Assembly (NCBI RefSeq): GCF_000429945.1
Contig: NZ_AUCV01000002.1
Location: 124,001 to 188,000 of the forward strand
Source of the DNA: Desulfogranum japonicum DSM 18378
Lineage (GTDB): Bacteria > Desulfobacterota > Desulfobulbia > Desulfobulbales > Desulfobulbaceae
Direction: 5' to 3'
DNA: 64,000 nt
Shown: one piece after another, positions 17,927-25,577 of the stretch
Numbering within the stretch: position 1 is the stretch's first letter
Layout: each line of letters opens with the position of its first letter
Program-made: the position numbers and the translations under genes
The notes under the pieces: model-generated
Databases searched by the model: none
Told to the model about the DNA's origin: nothing
The model's input: the letters and a program-made list of their open reading frames with translations, nothing else

Positions 17927-18814
17927 TTAAGCAATGTTTGCCTGCTGCTTTGCAGCCTGGACAGTATTTTTCATCAACATGGTTATGGTCATAGGTCCCA
18001 CACCTCCGGGCACAGGAGTGATGGCCGCAGCTATTTCCTTCACCTCATCAAAGGCCACGTCACCTGCCAGTTTAGCTTTGCCAGCATCTGTCACGCCGAT
18101 ACGATTGACACCAACATCGATAACCACGACGCCTGCCTTAACCATGTCAGCAGTGATCATGTTGGCCACGCCTGCCGCAACGATAAGTATATCTGCGCGC
18201 CTGGTGTGAAACGCCATATCCTTTGTACGTGTATGGCATAAGGTTACAGTAGCATTACCACTGTCTCTTTTTTGCAACATCAAGTTTGCAATCGGTTTAC
18301 CTACGATATTTGAACGACCAACTATAACCACTTCCGCTCCGGATGTTTCAACACCGGTTCGTTGTAGCAGTTCAAGGATACCATGGGGTGTACAGGGAAG
18401 AAAACACTGCTCACCAAGTACCATTTTACCGACATTCACTGGATGAAATCCATCTACGTCTTTTTCAGGATCTATGGCAAAGAGTATTTTGGCCTCATCA
18501 ATGTGTCTGGGTAAAGGCAACTGTACAAGAATCCCATTGATCTTTGGATCACTATTGTACTTGTGAATCAGATCAAGCAGGTCCTGTTCCGCGGTTTCAG
18601 CTGGTAAAGTCACCTGCTCGGAATGAATACCTAAATTTTTAGCAGTTTTATTTTTAGCAGCCACGTATGATTGGGAGGCAGGATCTTCCCCGACCAGTAT
18701 GGTCACAAGACCAGGGACAACTCCATGTAAGTCTTTGAGTTCCGCTACCTCTCTGGTCAATTCTTCTCTGATTGTTTTTGCAATTTCGGTTCCACTAATA
18801 ATTTGTGCACTCAT
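17927..18814 (-). CDS. folD: Bifunctional methylene-THF dehydrogenase / methenyl-THF cyclohydrolase
   Basis: Cytoplasmic one-carbon enzyme interconverting 5,10-methylene-, methenyl- and 10-formyl-tetrahydrofolate with NADP. It has 295 residues. The substrate-binding SYVAAKNKTAKNLGI holds the catalytic Tyr50 and Lys54. GRSNIVGKP near 165-175 is the dinucleotide-binding segment and VPGGVGPMT near 268-276 is the C-terminal signature. It is 105 bp downstream of recD2 and directly precedes the small zinc-motif gene. Confidence 0.97.
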   Translation of the reverse strand: MSAQIISGTEIAKTIREELTREVAELKDLHGVVPGLVTILVGEDPASQSYVAAKNKTAKNLGIHSEQVTLPAETAEQDLLDLIHKYNSDPKINGILVQLPLPRHIDEAKILFAIDPEKDVDGFHPVNVGKMVLGEQCFLPCTPHGILELLQRTGVETSGAEVVIVGRSNIVGKPIANLMLQKRDSGNATVTLCHTRTKDMAFHTRRADILIVAAGVANMITADMVKAGVVVIDVGVNRIGVTDAGKAKLAGDVAFDEVKEIAAAITPVPGGVGPMTITMLMKNTVQAAKQQANIA

Positions 18815-18919
18815 AATAACTCGTTGTAAAAGGAATAAAGTAACTTGTACCTGTCAGGATAAGCATTTTTTCGCTGCAAAAGATGAAATATGCAAATTAG
18901 CCTGCAGGCTGGCAAATAC

Positions 18920-21391
18920 TCAACATATTTCTCCCCGCAGCAAACTTTTCAGCGCTGTCTGTCGTAATGATGTATCCATATTCCGCACAGCCATTGCAAA
19001 AGCTTTGCGCGTACCCACCAACACCACTAACTTTTTGCCCCGGGTAATACCAGTATATAGTAAATTACGAAAGAGCATTTTAAAATGCTGGGTTACCACC
19101 GGAATAATCACAGCATCAAATTCCGAGCCCTGGGATTTATGAATGGTGATTGCATAAGCCAGTTCCAGTTCACCGATCTGTTCCTTGCTGTATTCAACCT
19201 CCCGGTGATCTGGAAGAAATGAAACCACGACAGTCAGCTCATAGGGATTTACGGAAAGAATTCTGCCAATATCACCGTTAAATACATTCAGATCATAGTT
19301 GTTACGTCGATGAATAACTCTATCACCTACCCGGAAAATACGCTCACCAACGTGCAATTCGGCTTTGCTGTCATGGGCAGGGTTTACCTGTTCCTGGAGT
19401 GATTTATTCAGGTTGGCTGTACCCAGTCCGCCACGAATCATAGGGGCAAGCACCTGAGTTTCCACATCACTGCCCAAGTATTTGGGAATCCACCTGGTGT
19501 AGAGATTGTGTACCACATCCAAGGCAGTCATCCCGTAATACAGAGAGGACCAGGGATGAATTTTTCTGCTCATCACCTTGAGTTGATCTGCTGAAGATTC
19601 AGCTGCCGCAAGGGCAGGAAGGTCAACGTGGGCGTATTGTTCAGGGACTGTTGGCAGCACTTGAGTAGCTGCAGCCATTTCCTCATCGGGATCGGTGTAT
19701 AGTGGTTCTGTGTATTGACATTCTCTGTCTTCAATGGTTCTGTAGTGTCGCTTTATCTTGGCAACAAATTGCATTTGGGCTTTGGTGGCTTCATCTGAAT
19801 CAATGAAAAAACAATCTACTTGTTTCCATATATCAGGCTCTTTAAATGGTGACTTCAACTGAGGAGTCACTCCGTCATTGATGGAATGAGCAGCTTGAAT
19901 GATCATGGATTGTGCAGCCTGTCGGAAAATAGTAGTCAAGTGATAACAGGGAATTATTTCGGAATGTATACAGTCTTTCAATACGTTTCCCGCGCCGACA
20001 GATGGGAGCTGATCTGGATCACCAATAAACAGCAGCGACGTTTCAGGGCTTACGGCCTTTAATAATGATGCTGTGAGCGAAATATCAAGCATGGAACACT
20101 CATCAACAATGAGAAAGTCTGCCTGTAGTGGATTCTCTTCACAACGCTGAAAGCCTGTCCCTTGGAATTCCAACAGACGGTGTATGGTTTTTGCTTCCAT
20201 TCCAATTACTTCCGCCATGCGCTGGGCAGCCCTTCCAGTTGGCGCGGCAAGCAAGACGGTATTATCCATGGCAAGCAGTAACGCAACTATGACTTTCGTG
20301 GTAGTGGTTTTTCCACAGCCTGGCCCACCTGTCAGTATGGAAAAACGCTGATTTGCTATGGCACAAACAGCTGCACGTTGCTCACTGCTCAATTCCAGGC
20401 CTATCTTCTGGCAATATTTTTTTACCCAGTTAATAATACGTTTCTGGTCATTATTTTTGGACTCGACATGCAACATAAGGCGCTTTGCGACATAGTCTTC
20501 ATCGTAATACAACGATTTTGAATAGTAACAGGTCACATGCTCCTGTTCCTTTTCAAGGGCTAGCACTCGAGTACACAGTTGCGATTCCTTCTCCATCAAC
20601 TCTAACTGTTGAGGAATCACATTTTCTACGGAAAGGTTGAGAAGTACATTCACCTGGTTTGCAATCTGTGTTTGGCTTAAGTAACAGTGACCGGACTCCC
20701 TTGCAGAGGAAAGAACATGCCGTATAGCGGCAGTGATCCGCAAGGGACTATCTTCAATAAATCCCATGGACAAGGCCACTTTATCAGCAGTAAAGAAACC
20801 TATGCCATAAAAATCAGAGGCTAGTCGATATGGATTCTCCTGAACCAGAGCAATGGCGTTATCTCCGTATTGTTTATAAATCCTCACGGCAAACAGGGTG
20901 GAAATACCATGGGATTGCAAAAACATCATCACATCACGAACTGCCCTATGCTCAATCCAGGAGAGCTTGATATTCTCAAGTTTTTTTTCAGCTATACCAG
21001 GAACATGAATTAATTTATCAATATCTTTTTCAAATATATCCAGAGTATGTTCACCGAAATGGCCAACTATTTTTTTAGCGGTTTTGGGGCCAACCCCTTT
21101 TATCAGCCCTGAGCCAAGATATTTTTCCAGGGCACCGGCAGTGGCAGGTTTTAATTCAGTGGCATAATACGCTTTAAACTGTTTGCCATATACTGAATGA
21201 TGGGTCCAGTTTCCTACGAATTCCATGGTGGCTCCGGCAAAAACCTTTGTCTGATGAACAGTTACCGTAACCAGGTCGCTGTACCCGGCAAACGTGGAAA
21301 CTCTGAGGACTGACCACCCATTGCTTTCGTTAAAATAGGTAATTCGCTCCACAATACCGCGGATTTTTTCTTCAACTTTGTTATTGAACAA
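18920..21391 (-). CDS. recD2: RecD2-type SF1B DNA helicase with an insertion
   Basis: A 5-prime-to-3-prime DNA helicase of the RecD2/RecD-like ATPase family acting outside RecBCD. The 823-residue chain has an N-terminal OB/HhH region (1-~330) with two helix-hairpin-helix-like segments (GLIKGVGPKTAKKIV near 95-109; HVPGIAEKKLENI near 129-141). Walker A is GGPGCGKT (355-362), followed by Walker B DECSM and a C-terminal SH3/UvrD_C_2 region ending with AITIHKSQGSEFDAV. Between the motif around FRQAAQSMIIQAAHSIN and QVLAPMIRG there is an unusually long, low-complexity acidic stretch (about 560-640) that I take to be an insertion. No recB or recC is nearby. Confidence 0.93.
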   Translation of the reverse strand: MFNNKVEEKIRGIVERITYFNESNGWSVLRVSTFAGYSDLVTVTVHQTKVFAGATMEFVGNWTHHSVYGKQFKAYYATELKPATAGALEKYLGSGLIKGVGPKTAKKIVGHFGEHTLDIFEKDIDKLIHVPGIAEKKLENIKLSWIEHRAVRDVMMFLQSHGISTLFAVRIYKQYGDNAIALVQENPYRLASDFYGIGFFTADKVALSMGFIEDSPLRITAAIRHVLSSARESGHCYLSQTQIANQVNVLLNLSVENVIPQQLELMEKESQLCTRVLALEKEQEHVTCYYSKSLYYDEDYVAKRLMLHVESKNNDQKRIINWVKKYCQKIGLELSSEQRAAVCAIANQRFSILTGGPGCGKTTTTKVIVALLLAMDNTVLLAAPTGRAAQRMAEVIGMEAKTIHRLLEFQGTGFQRCEENPLQADFLIVDECSMLDISLTASLLKAVSPETSLLFIGDPDQLPSVGAGNVLKDCIHSEIIPCYHLTTIFRQAAQSMIIQAAHSINDGVTPQLKSPFKEPDIWKQVDCFFIDSDEATKAQMQFVAKIKRHYRTIEDRECQYTEPLYTDPDEEMAAATQVLPTVPEQYAHVDLPALAAAESSADQLKVMSRKIHPWSSLYYGMTALDVVHNLYTRWIPKYLGSDVETQVLAPMIRGGLGTANLNKSLQEQVNPAHDSKAELHVGERIFRVGDRVIHRRNNYDLNVFNGDIGRILSVNPYELTVVVSFLPDHREVEYSKEQIGELELAYAITIHKSQGSEFDAVIIPVVTQHFKMLFRNLLYTGITRGKKLVVLVGTRKAFAMAVRNMDTSLRQTALKSLLRGEIC

Positions 21392-21524
21392 TTTTCCACC
21401 AAATCAAGAAGAATGTTGCCTGTAAGCGTTCACAGGCACGCCAATTCGCAAGTAATAACGAAAGATCAGCTTACAAATATATGATAACAGATCAGAGAGT
21501 TACCCACCACAGGGAGAGTTACTA

Positions 21525-21553
21525 TTGTCGAGAAGCTCAAGTCGTGCTATGAT
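21525..21553 (+). promoter_or_regulatory. Sigma-70 promoter upstream of the NifU-like gene
   Basis: TTGTCG (21525-21530), a 17-bp spacer and TATGAT (21548-21553). Expected transcription start is near 21560, giving a leader of about 36 nt with an AGGAG Shine-Dalgarno before the ATG at 21596. Confidence 0.6.
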
Positions 21554-21595
21554 AGAATGCTTTTGAGATACTGGCAATAAGCAATAGGAGAATTC

Positions 21596-21829
21596 ATGCA
21601 TCCATTACAACCGGATATCCTCAGAGCCTTGGAAGAGGTTCGTCCAACCCTGCAAAAAGATGGCGGGGATGTCGAATTTATTTCTGTTGATGAGCAGAAT
21701 GTTGTTACAATACGTCTTACGGGCGCATGTGAAAACTGCCCTATGTCTGAAGTTACCCTCCGAGAGGGAATCGAAAAATTTATCAAAAGTGAGATTCCTG
21801 CAGTGCAGTCAGTACAGGCGCTCGCTTAA
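21596..21829 (+). CDS. NifU C-terminal-domain-like Fe-S scaffold protein
   Basis: A 77-residue protein made of a single NifU_C (Nfu) domain, which holds or transfers iron-sulphur clusters. The conserved KDGGDVEF (21-28) and the cluster ligands Cys45 and Cys48 in CENCPMS are present. It has no other domain, so it is the small Nfu type. A strong AGGAG precedes the start. The SleB-like gene follows 11 bp later, probably in the same transcript. Confidence 0.93.
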   Translation: MHPLQPDILRALEEVRPTLQKDGGDVEFISVDEQNVVTIRLTGACENCPMSEVTLREGIEKFIKSEIPAVQSVQALA

Positions 21830-21840
21830 TGTAGCACATC

Positions 21841-22233
21841 ATGAGTTTTTTAGAAGGATTGTTGTGGCTTACTCTCAACGTCTATCACGAGGCGCGAAGT
21901 GAGCCGGAAATTGGCCAGTTAGCAGTTGCCCATGTTACCTTGAACAGGGCTATATCAAAACATACCAGTGTCGGAGAGGTTGTCACAGCTCCCTACCAGT
22001 TCAGTTGGACGTTCCAGAAAAAATCATACTTCCCTACAGAATTTAACGCATTGCAGCAGAGTGCAGGGGTTGCGCTCAAGGCGCTTACCACTCCTGATTT
22101 TACTGATGGGGCCACGTTTTACCATCGTACAGATGTACACCCTAACTGGGCATCAGATATGGTCTTTATCGCACAGTATGGTTCTCACCTGTTCTATCGT
22201 AAAGATAGAGATTTTGTTCACGCCACATTTTAG
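21841..22233 (+). CDS. SleB-like cell wall hydrolase (Hydrolase_2)
   Basis: A 130-residue protein of the Hydrolase_2/SleB family, lytic transglycosylase-like enzymes acting on peptidoglycan. The family pattern is clear: LTLNVYHEARSEPEIGQLAVAHV with the catalytic-type Glu in YHEAR (near 16-20), then ATFYHRTDVHPNW. It has no signal peptide or lipobox, which is odd for a wall hydrolase, so it might be exported by another route, be released by lysis, or act like phage or gene-transfer-agent hydrolases. It sits 11 bp after the Nfu gene. Confidence 0.85.
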   Translation: MSFLEGLLWLTLNVYHEARSEPEIGQLAVAHVTLNRAISKHTSVGEVVTAPYQFSWTFQKKSYFPTEFNALQQSAGVALKALTTPDFTDGATFYHRTDVHPNWASDMVFIAQYGSHLFYRKDRDFVHATF

Positions 22234-22243
22234 CCCGCATCTC

Positions 22244-22260
22244 CCTTGCCTTTGGCAAGG
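22244..22260. terminator. Short GC hairpin after the SleB-like gene
   Basis: CCTTGCC (22244-22250) and GGCAAGG (22254-22260) with a 3-nt loop, 11 bp after the stop codon. There is no T-run, so it is a possible but incomplete terminator. Confidence 0.4.
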
Positions 22261-22288
22261 AAATACCCTTGGGTAGTATTGATTTCAA

Positions 22289-22332
22289 AAAGCATCTACG
22301 CGTAAATACTATTAGCTACGCGTAGATGCTTT
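22289..22332. repeat. Perfect 16-bp inverted repeat
   Basis: AAAGCATCTACGCGTA (22289-22304) and its exact complement TACGCGTAGATGCTTT (22317-22332) are separated by 12 nt. It lies between the plus-strand SleB-like gene and the minus-strand lipoprotein gene. It may be a bidirectional terminator (short A/T tails of 3 only) or a site for a DNA-binding protein. Confidence 0.7.
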
Positions 22333-22421
22333 GCACTCTTTAGAGTCCTCTGTAAGTGGCCTTGTCAGAGTCTGAGCCAGCCTACTCTTGGACGAAAAGT
22401 CTTGTTTCCTGCACCCCCCTT

Positions 22422-22787
22422 CTAATTTTTGAAGTCCCACGAGACCATCTTAAACTGACTTGGGGAACCCCATTTTTCCCATCCCACAACTGTTTCTGCG
22501 CCAAGCTCTTCGCTATCCAGGGTGACTCTAAGTTGGAGGCGATATGTTATGTTTTCCCCCATCTGCTGTTCTGCTTTGGTAATTTCCAGTAGTTTAAGCT
22601 TACTTGCTCGCCGCCCCATCCCATGATTAAGAGCATACTGCTCCTGCTCTACAGCATAATGAGCAGCCATAATGATCCGGGGTTTATCGATAGGTATTTC
22701 AATATAGGCGTTGGGATCTGGTTTGTCAGTAATGCAACCAGTCAGGACCACAAGCATAACCATAAGCATGAATGAAAAAATACGCAT
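22422..22787 (-). CDS. Small lipoprotein with cystatin-like pattern
   Basis: A 121-residue predicted lipoprotein. The ATG at 22787 is preceded by a strong GGAGGA, and the N-terminus MRIFSFMLMVMLVVLTGC has a lipobox with Cys18; an upstream start at 22883 adds 32 non-signal residues. The mature part contains AAHYAVEQEQYA, LKLLEITKAEQQ and NITYRLQLRVTL, a pattern like the helix and beta strands of cystatin-fold proteins, where QxVxG is the inhibitor loop (here QQMGE, so inhibition of proteases is doubtful). Function unknown. Confidence 0.7.
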   Translation of the reverse strand: MRIFSFMLMVMLVVLTGCITDKPDPNAYIEIPIDKPRIIMAAHYAVEQEQYALNHGMGRRASKLKLLEITKAEQQMGENITYRLQLRVTLDSEELGAETVVGWEKWGSPSQFKMVSWDFKN

Positions 22788-23212
22788 ACAAGGTCCTCCT
22801 CCAGTAAGGACGAAATGAATCCTGAAAACACAAGTACTTTTTTTATTTTTACGCACTATCCAGGTAGTGGAGTACCTTAACATTTCTTGCTCAAGCGGTC
22901 TATTATGAATGGAATCTGCCCTTGAATTGATGTTGGAAAGTCAGGAAAAATTTTGTCCTATGCTGACATAGAGTGACATGTCAATTAGGGTGGGCCATAA
23001 CTTGTGTCTGGTATGACAGGCAGATAGTTACTATCGGATTCTACGCTCATCTTCGAGGGAAAAATTTTGAACACCATCACAAAATGGGCAACTAAGGCAA
23101 GATGAGAAGGCTGGTTCTTTTATCTCATTTTTGTTGGTGAATGTTTTCTCGCCGCAGGTAATCGTTCTTAAAAATTATGGACGTATCTTAGGGCGTAGAA
23201 AGAGAGAATCGA
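22788..23212. other. Intergenic region without recognised genes
   Basis: About 425 bp between the lipoprotein and the IS110 remnant. I see stop-rich sequence in all frames and no strong promoter pair or repeat. Confidence 0.5.
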
Positions 23213-23370
23213 CATAGTATCACTATCGGAATGGACCTCGGCCATAAAAACAATGTCATTTATGTTCGTAATGGCAAGGGCATTATCCCTGGATCAGCCG
23301 CCTGCTTAGAGAATTGAGGGCCAGGTTCTGGTCGGTAATCCTCGAAAGCTGCGGGCAAGCCAGAATCCCC
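23213..23370 (+). pseudogene. Decayed IS110-family transposase fragment
   Basis: Three short pieces in different frames match the order of an IS110-type transposase N-terminus. ITIGMDLGHKNNVIYV (from about 23219) is the RuvC-like DEDD start motif. PWISRLLRELRARF and then GQVLVGNPRKLRA resemble the later helix and strand of the same domain. Frameshifts, a stop and an apparent internal deletion separate them, so the gene is dead. The rest of the transposase is absent. Confidence 0.65.
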
Positions 23371-23550
23371 CGGCAATATACAGATTGTTGTATGCAGGAT
23401 ACGAATTGGCTACGTGTAATGAACGGATTAATACTGACATTACTCTTCGATAATATACGTATGCCTGCCATTTGGCGTTATTCGAAATCGACCGGTCATC
23501 AAATCACCGTTATCTATCTTTTCGTCCAGTAACTGCATAACTTCAGGCGG

Positions 23551-23922
23551 TTACGTGGCGCCTAATATTGCAATTCCCGCATATGGATAAGAATCAGGAC
23601 CCTCCCAATTGTAATTTCCTCCTAAAGGAGTAGTTCCCTGAAAGTGTTGAGGAGAAATGAGATATTCAAAACCGTACCCAGGAGGGAGAATAACATGGCT
23701 GTCATCGGGGAATTTTCCATGTTCTAACGCGACGGTTATAAATGCTTTCTCAACCACTTTAAGATCATTCATCGCCTCTATAACATATGCTCGAGTTCTA
23801 TATCGAGCAAAAGAAGGGATGGCGATAGCGGCAATAATTCCTATGACTGCAATTACAATCATAAGTTCCACCAAAGTAAAACCACATTGAAAATGTCGGG
23901 AGGAAATCTTGATATAACGCAT
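23551..23922 (-). CDS. Type IV pilin-like protein
   Basis: A 123-residue prepilin. A short leader ends in CG, followed by [20 protein letters not shown], so prepilin peptidase would cut after Gly14 leaving Phe15 at the mature N-terminus. The hydrophobic helix runs to about 36. Glu5 of the mature protein, needed for pilus assembly, is present. The C-terminal part is short and lacks a disulphide pair. No pil assembly genes are nearby, so this is an orphan major or minor pilin, or a pseudopilin. A candidate sigma-54 promoter lies 60 bp upstream. Confidence 0.88.
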   Translation of the reverse strand: MRYIKISSRHFQCGFTLVELMIVIAVIGIIAAIAIPSFARYRTRAYVIEAMNDLKVVEKAFITVALEHGKFPDDSHVILPPGYGFEYLISPQHFQGTTPLGGNYNWEGPDSYPYAGIAILGAT

Positions 23923-24423
23923 ATTCTTTCACCTTGTTGATTTTAAAATCTCATGTATGATGAAGAACCACTACGGTAAACGCAAACGATACTCCACCTG
24001 GCAAAAAAATATAATATCAACTATTTCTGCGCGTTATGACATTCACTAAATATTTGTGCAGTGATTTGAACAGTTGATGTGCATAGACATGTTGCCGCGT
24101 AGCTGCATCAAGTGACATTTATTGTCACTTTCAAATCGATAAGAACCTTCAGGCGATATTCTTCCCTGGCCACGATAGCCATCTAAGCAAAACGTAATGT
24201 TTACCTATTTTGAAAATAATATTTCCTTAAAATTTTTTTTATAAAATTAGATTTTTTTTAAAGCAAAAACTCATCAATTTTACTAAGAAGATCGCTATGC
24301 ATCCTCGTGGTTTGCATATGTGGTTGTGTTTGAACATCATTTCAACATAGCCCTACAATGCGGTGGAATAGGTAAAAGGGGGGCTGGGACAATTACCTTA
24401 TTCACATTAACGAGGAGGAAAAG
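23923..24423. other. Divergent regulatory region between pilin and outer-membrane gene
   Basis: About 500 bp, AT-rich, between divergent genes. It holds the candidate sigma-54 promoter for the pilin. Before the outer-membrane gene is a strong GAGGAGG Shine-Dalgarno (about 24411-24418). No small gene or riboswitch is recognised. Confidence 0.5.
23982..23996 (-). promoter_or_regulatory. Candidate sigma-54 promoter for the pilin gene
   Basis: On the minus strand, TGGAGTATCGTTTGC has the invariant GG and GC dinucleotides with the required 10-bp spacing (GG-N10-GC) and a full TTGC -12 element, but a poor -24 element. Start of transcription would be near 23970, giving a leader of about 48 nt. Pilin genes are often sigma-54 dependent. 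Confidence 0.4.
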
Positions 24424-25281
24424 ATGAAAAGAAGTATCCTGAGTTGTGCTGTATTAGGTGCCTTGGTTTTTTCGGGTCAGGCGTTTGCCAATAATGCACG
24501 GGATTATATCCCTCTGGACCCTGGCAGTTTTTTCCTTGGCCTCTATTACAATCACACAGGAGCAGATGATTACTACCTTGATGGCGATAAAGTAAACTCA
24601 TCAATGGACTACACGGGCAATGTTTCTATCCTTCGTCCTGTGTATTACACTAATATTGGCTCCATTACCCTAGATCCACAACTTATTTTACCCGTTGGTG
24701 AAGCCAGCCTGGCCAATGATCAATCGTCCGGTATTGGTGATGCCATTGTTGCAGCGACCATTTGGTTTGTGAATAATAAAGAGAGCAAGTTTCTCTTTGC
24801 ATACACACCGTTCATTACCATGCCAACCGGTGATTATGATGAGCAAAGTTCTGTTAATCTTGGTGCGAACCGCTGGGCACACAAACACGAATTTTGTGTT
24901 GTTAAGGGATTCGGGGATAGCACTTGGCTGGAACTGTCAGCATACGCTCAATTTTTTACCGACAATGATGATGTTTTAAGTGCTGACAATGTTAAAGTCG
25001 AACTTTCTCAGGAAATGGTATACGGTGCCGAAGCCCACCTGAGCCACAATTTCACGCCTGAATTTTTCAGTTCTTTAGATTATATATATACCGGTGGTGG
25101 AGAGACCTCAATCAATGACATTGATCAGGATAATGAACTGAGCACCCATAATCTTGGTGTTACCTTTGCATATATGCTGACACCCAATGTCCAGGTGATG
25201 ACAAACTTCAATACCGATGTATCTGTTGACACAGGATTAAAGACCACAACCTTTATGGGGCGATTAGGCTTTATCTTCTAA
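24424..25281 (+). CDS. Outer-membrane channel-like protein (MetA-type)
   Basis: A 285-residue predicted outer-membrane beta barrel. A signal peptide ends at AFA (near 22). The rest alternates polar and aromatic residues in strands and ends with a phenylalanine (RLGFIF), the usual barrel-assembly signal. The pattern (GSITLDPQLILPVGEAS, IGDAIVAATIWFV, YTPFITMPTGDYD) fits the MetA-pathway-of-phenol-degradation family, which contains presumed hydrophobic-substrate channels. Strong Shine-Dalgarno and long upstream region suggest high expression. The substrate is unknown. Confidence 0.8.
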   Translation: MKRSILSCAVLGALVFSGQAFANNARDYIPLDPGSFFLGLYYNHTGADDYYLDGDKVNSSMDYTGNVSILRPVYYTNIGSITLDPQLILPVGEASLANDQSSGIGDAIVAATIWFVNNKESKFLFAYTPFITMPTGDYDEQSSVNLGANRWAHKHEFCVVKGFGDSTWLELSAYAQFFTDNDDVLSADNVKVELSQEMVYGAEAHLSHNFTPEFFSSLDYIYTGGGETSINDIDQDNELSTHNLGVTFAYMLTPNVQVMTNFNTDVSVDTGLKTTTFMGRLGFIF

Positions 25282-25347
25282 TTATCCCTGTGACGCATTG
25301 TAAGCTTCACATATTGTAAGACAACATGGTATGAAGCTTGTCGTCTA

Positions 25348-25388
25348 AAAAAATGGAATGTGAAGAATGCTTTCGCATTCCATTTTTT
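25348..25388. terminator. Bidirectional rho-independent terminator
   Basis: AAAAAATGGAATG (25348-25360) and CATTCCATTTTTT (25376-25388) form 13-bp arms flanked by A- and T-runs. An inner tetraloop hairpin GAATGC-TTTC-GCATTC lies at 25365-25380. It is placed to end the outer-membrane gene (plus) and the icmF transcript (minus). Confidence 0.8.
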
Positions 25389-25577
25389 CACATTTTCACA
25401 ATATGCCCTATCTGCCCCTACCCTCTAAGACCACAATCTCTACCAGTAAAAAACTAGTCAACAGCATACTGATTGTTCATTTGTTCGTATCGGCAGCAGG
25501 ACGGAAACGACCAATGTACCTCCCCTCATTTGAGCCGAGGGATTTGGTGTTCAAAACATTGCAACAGCCTCCACCAG

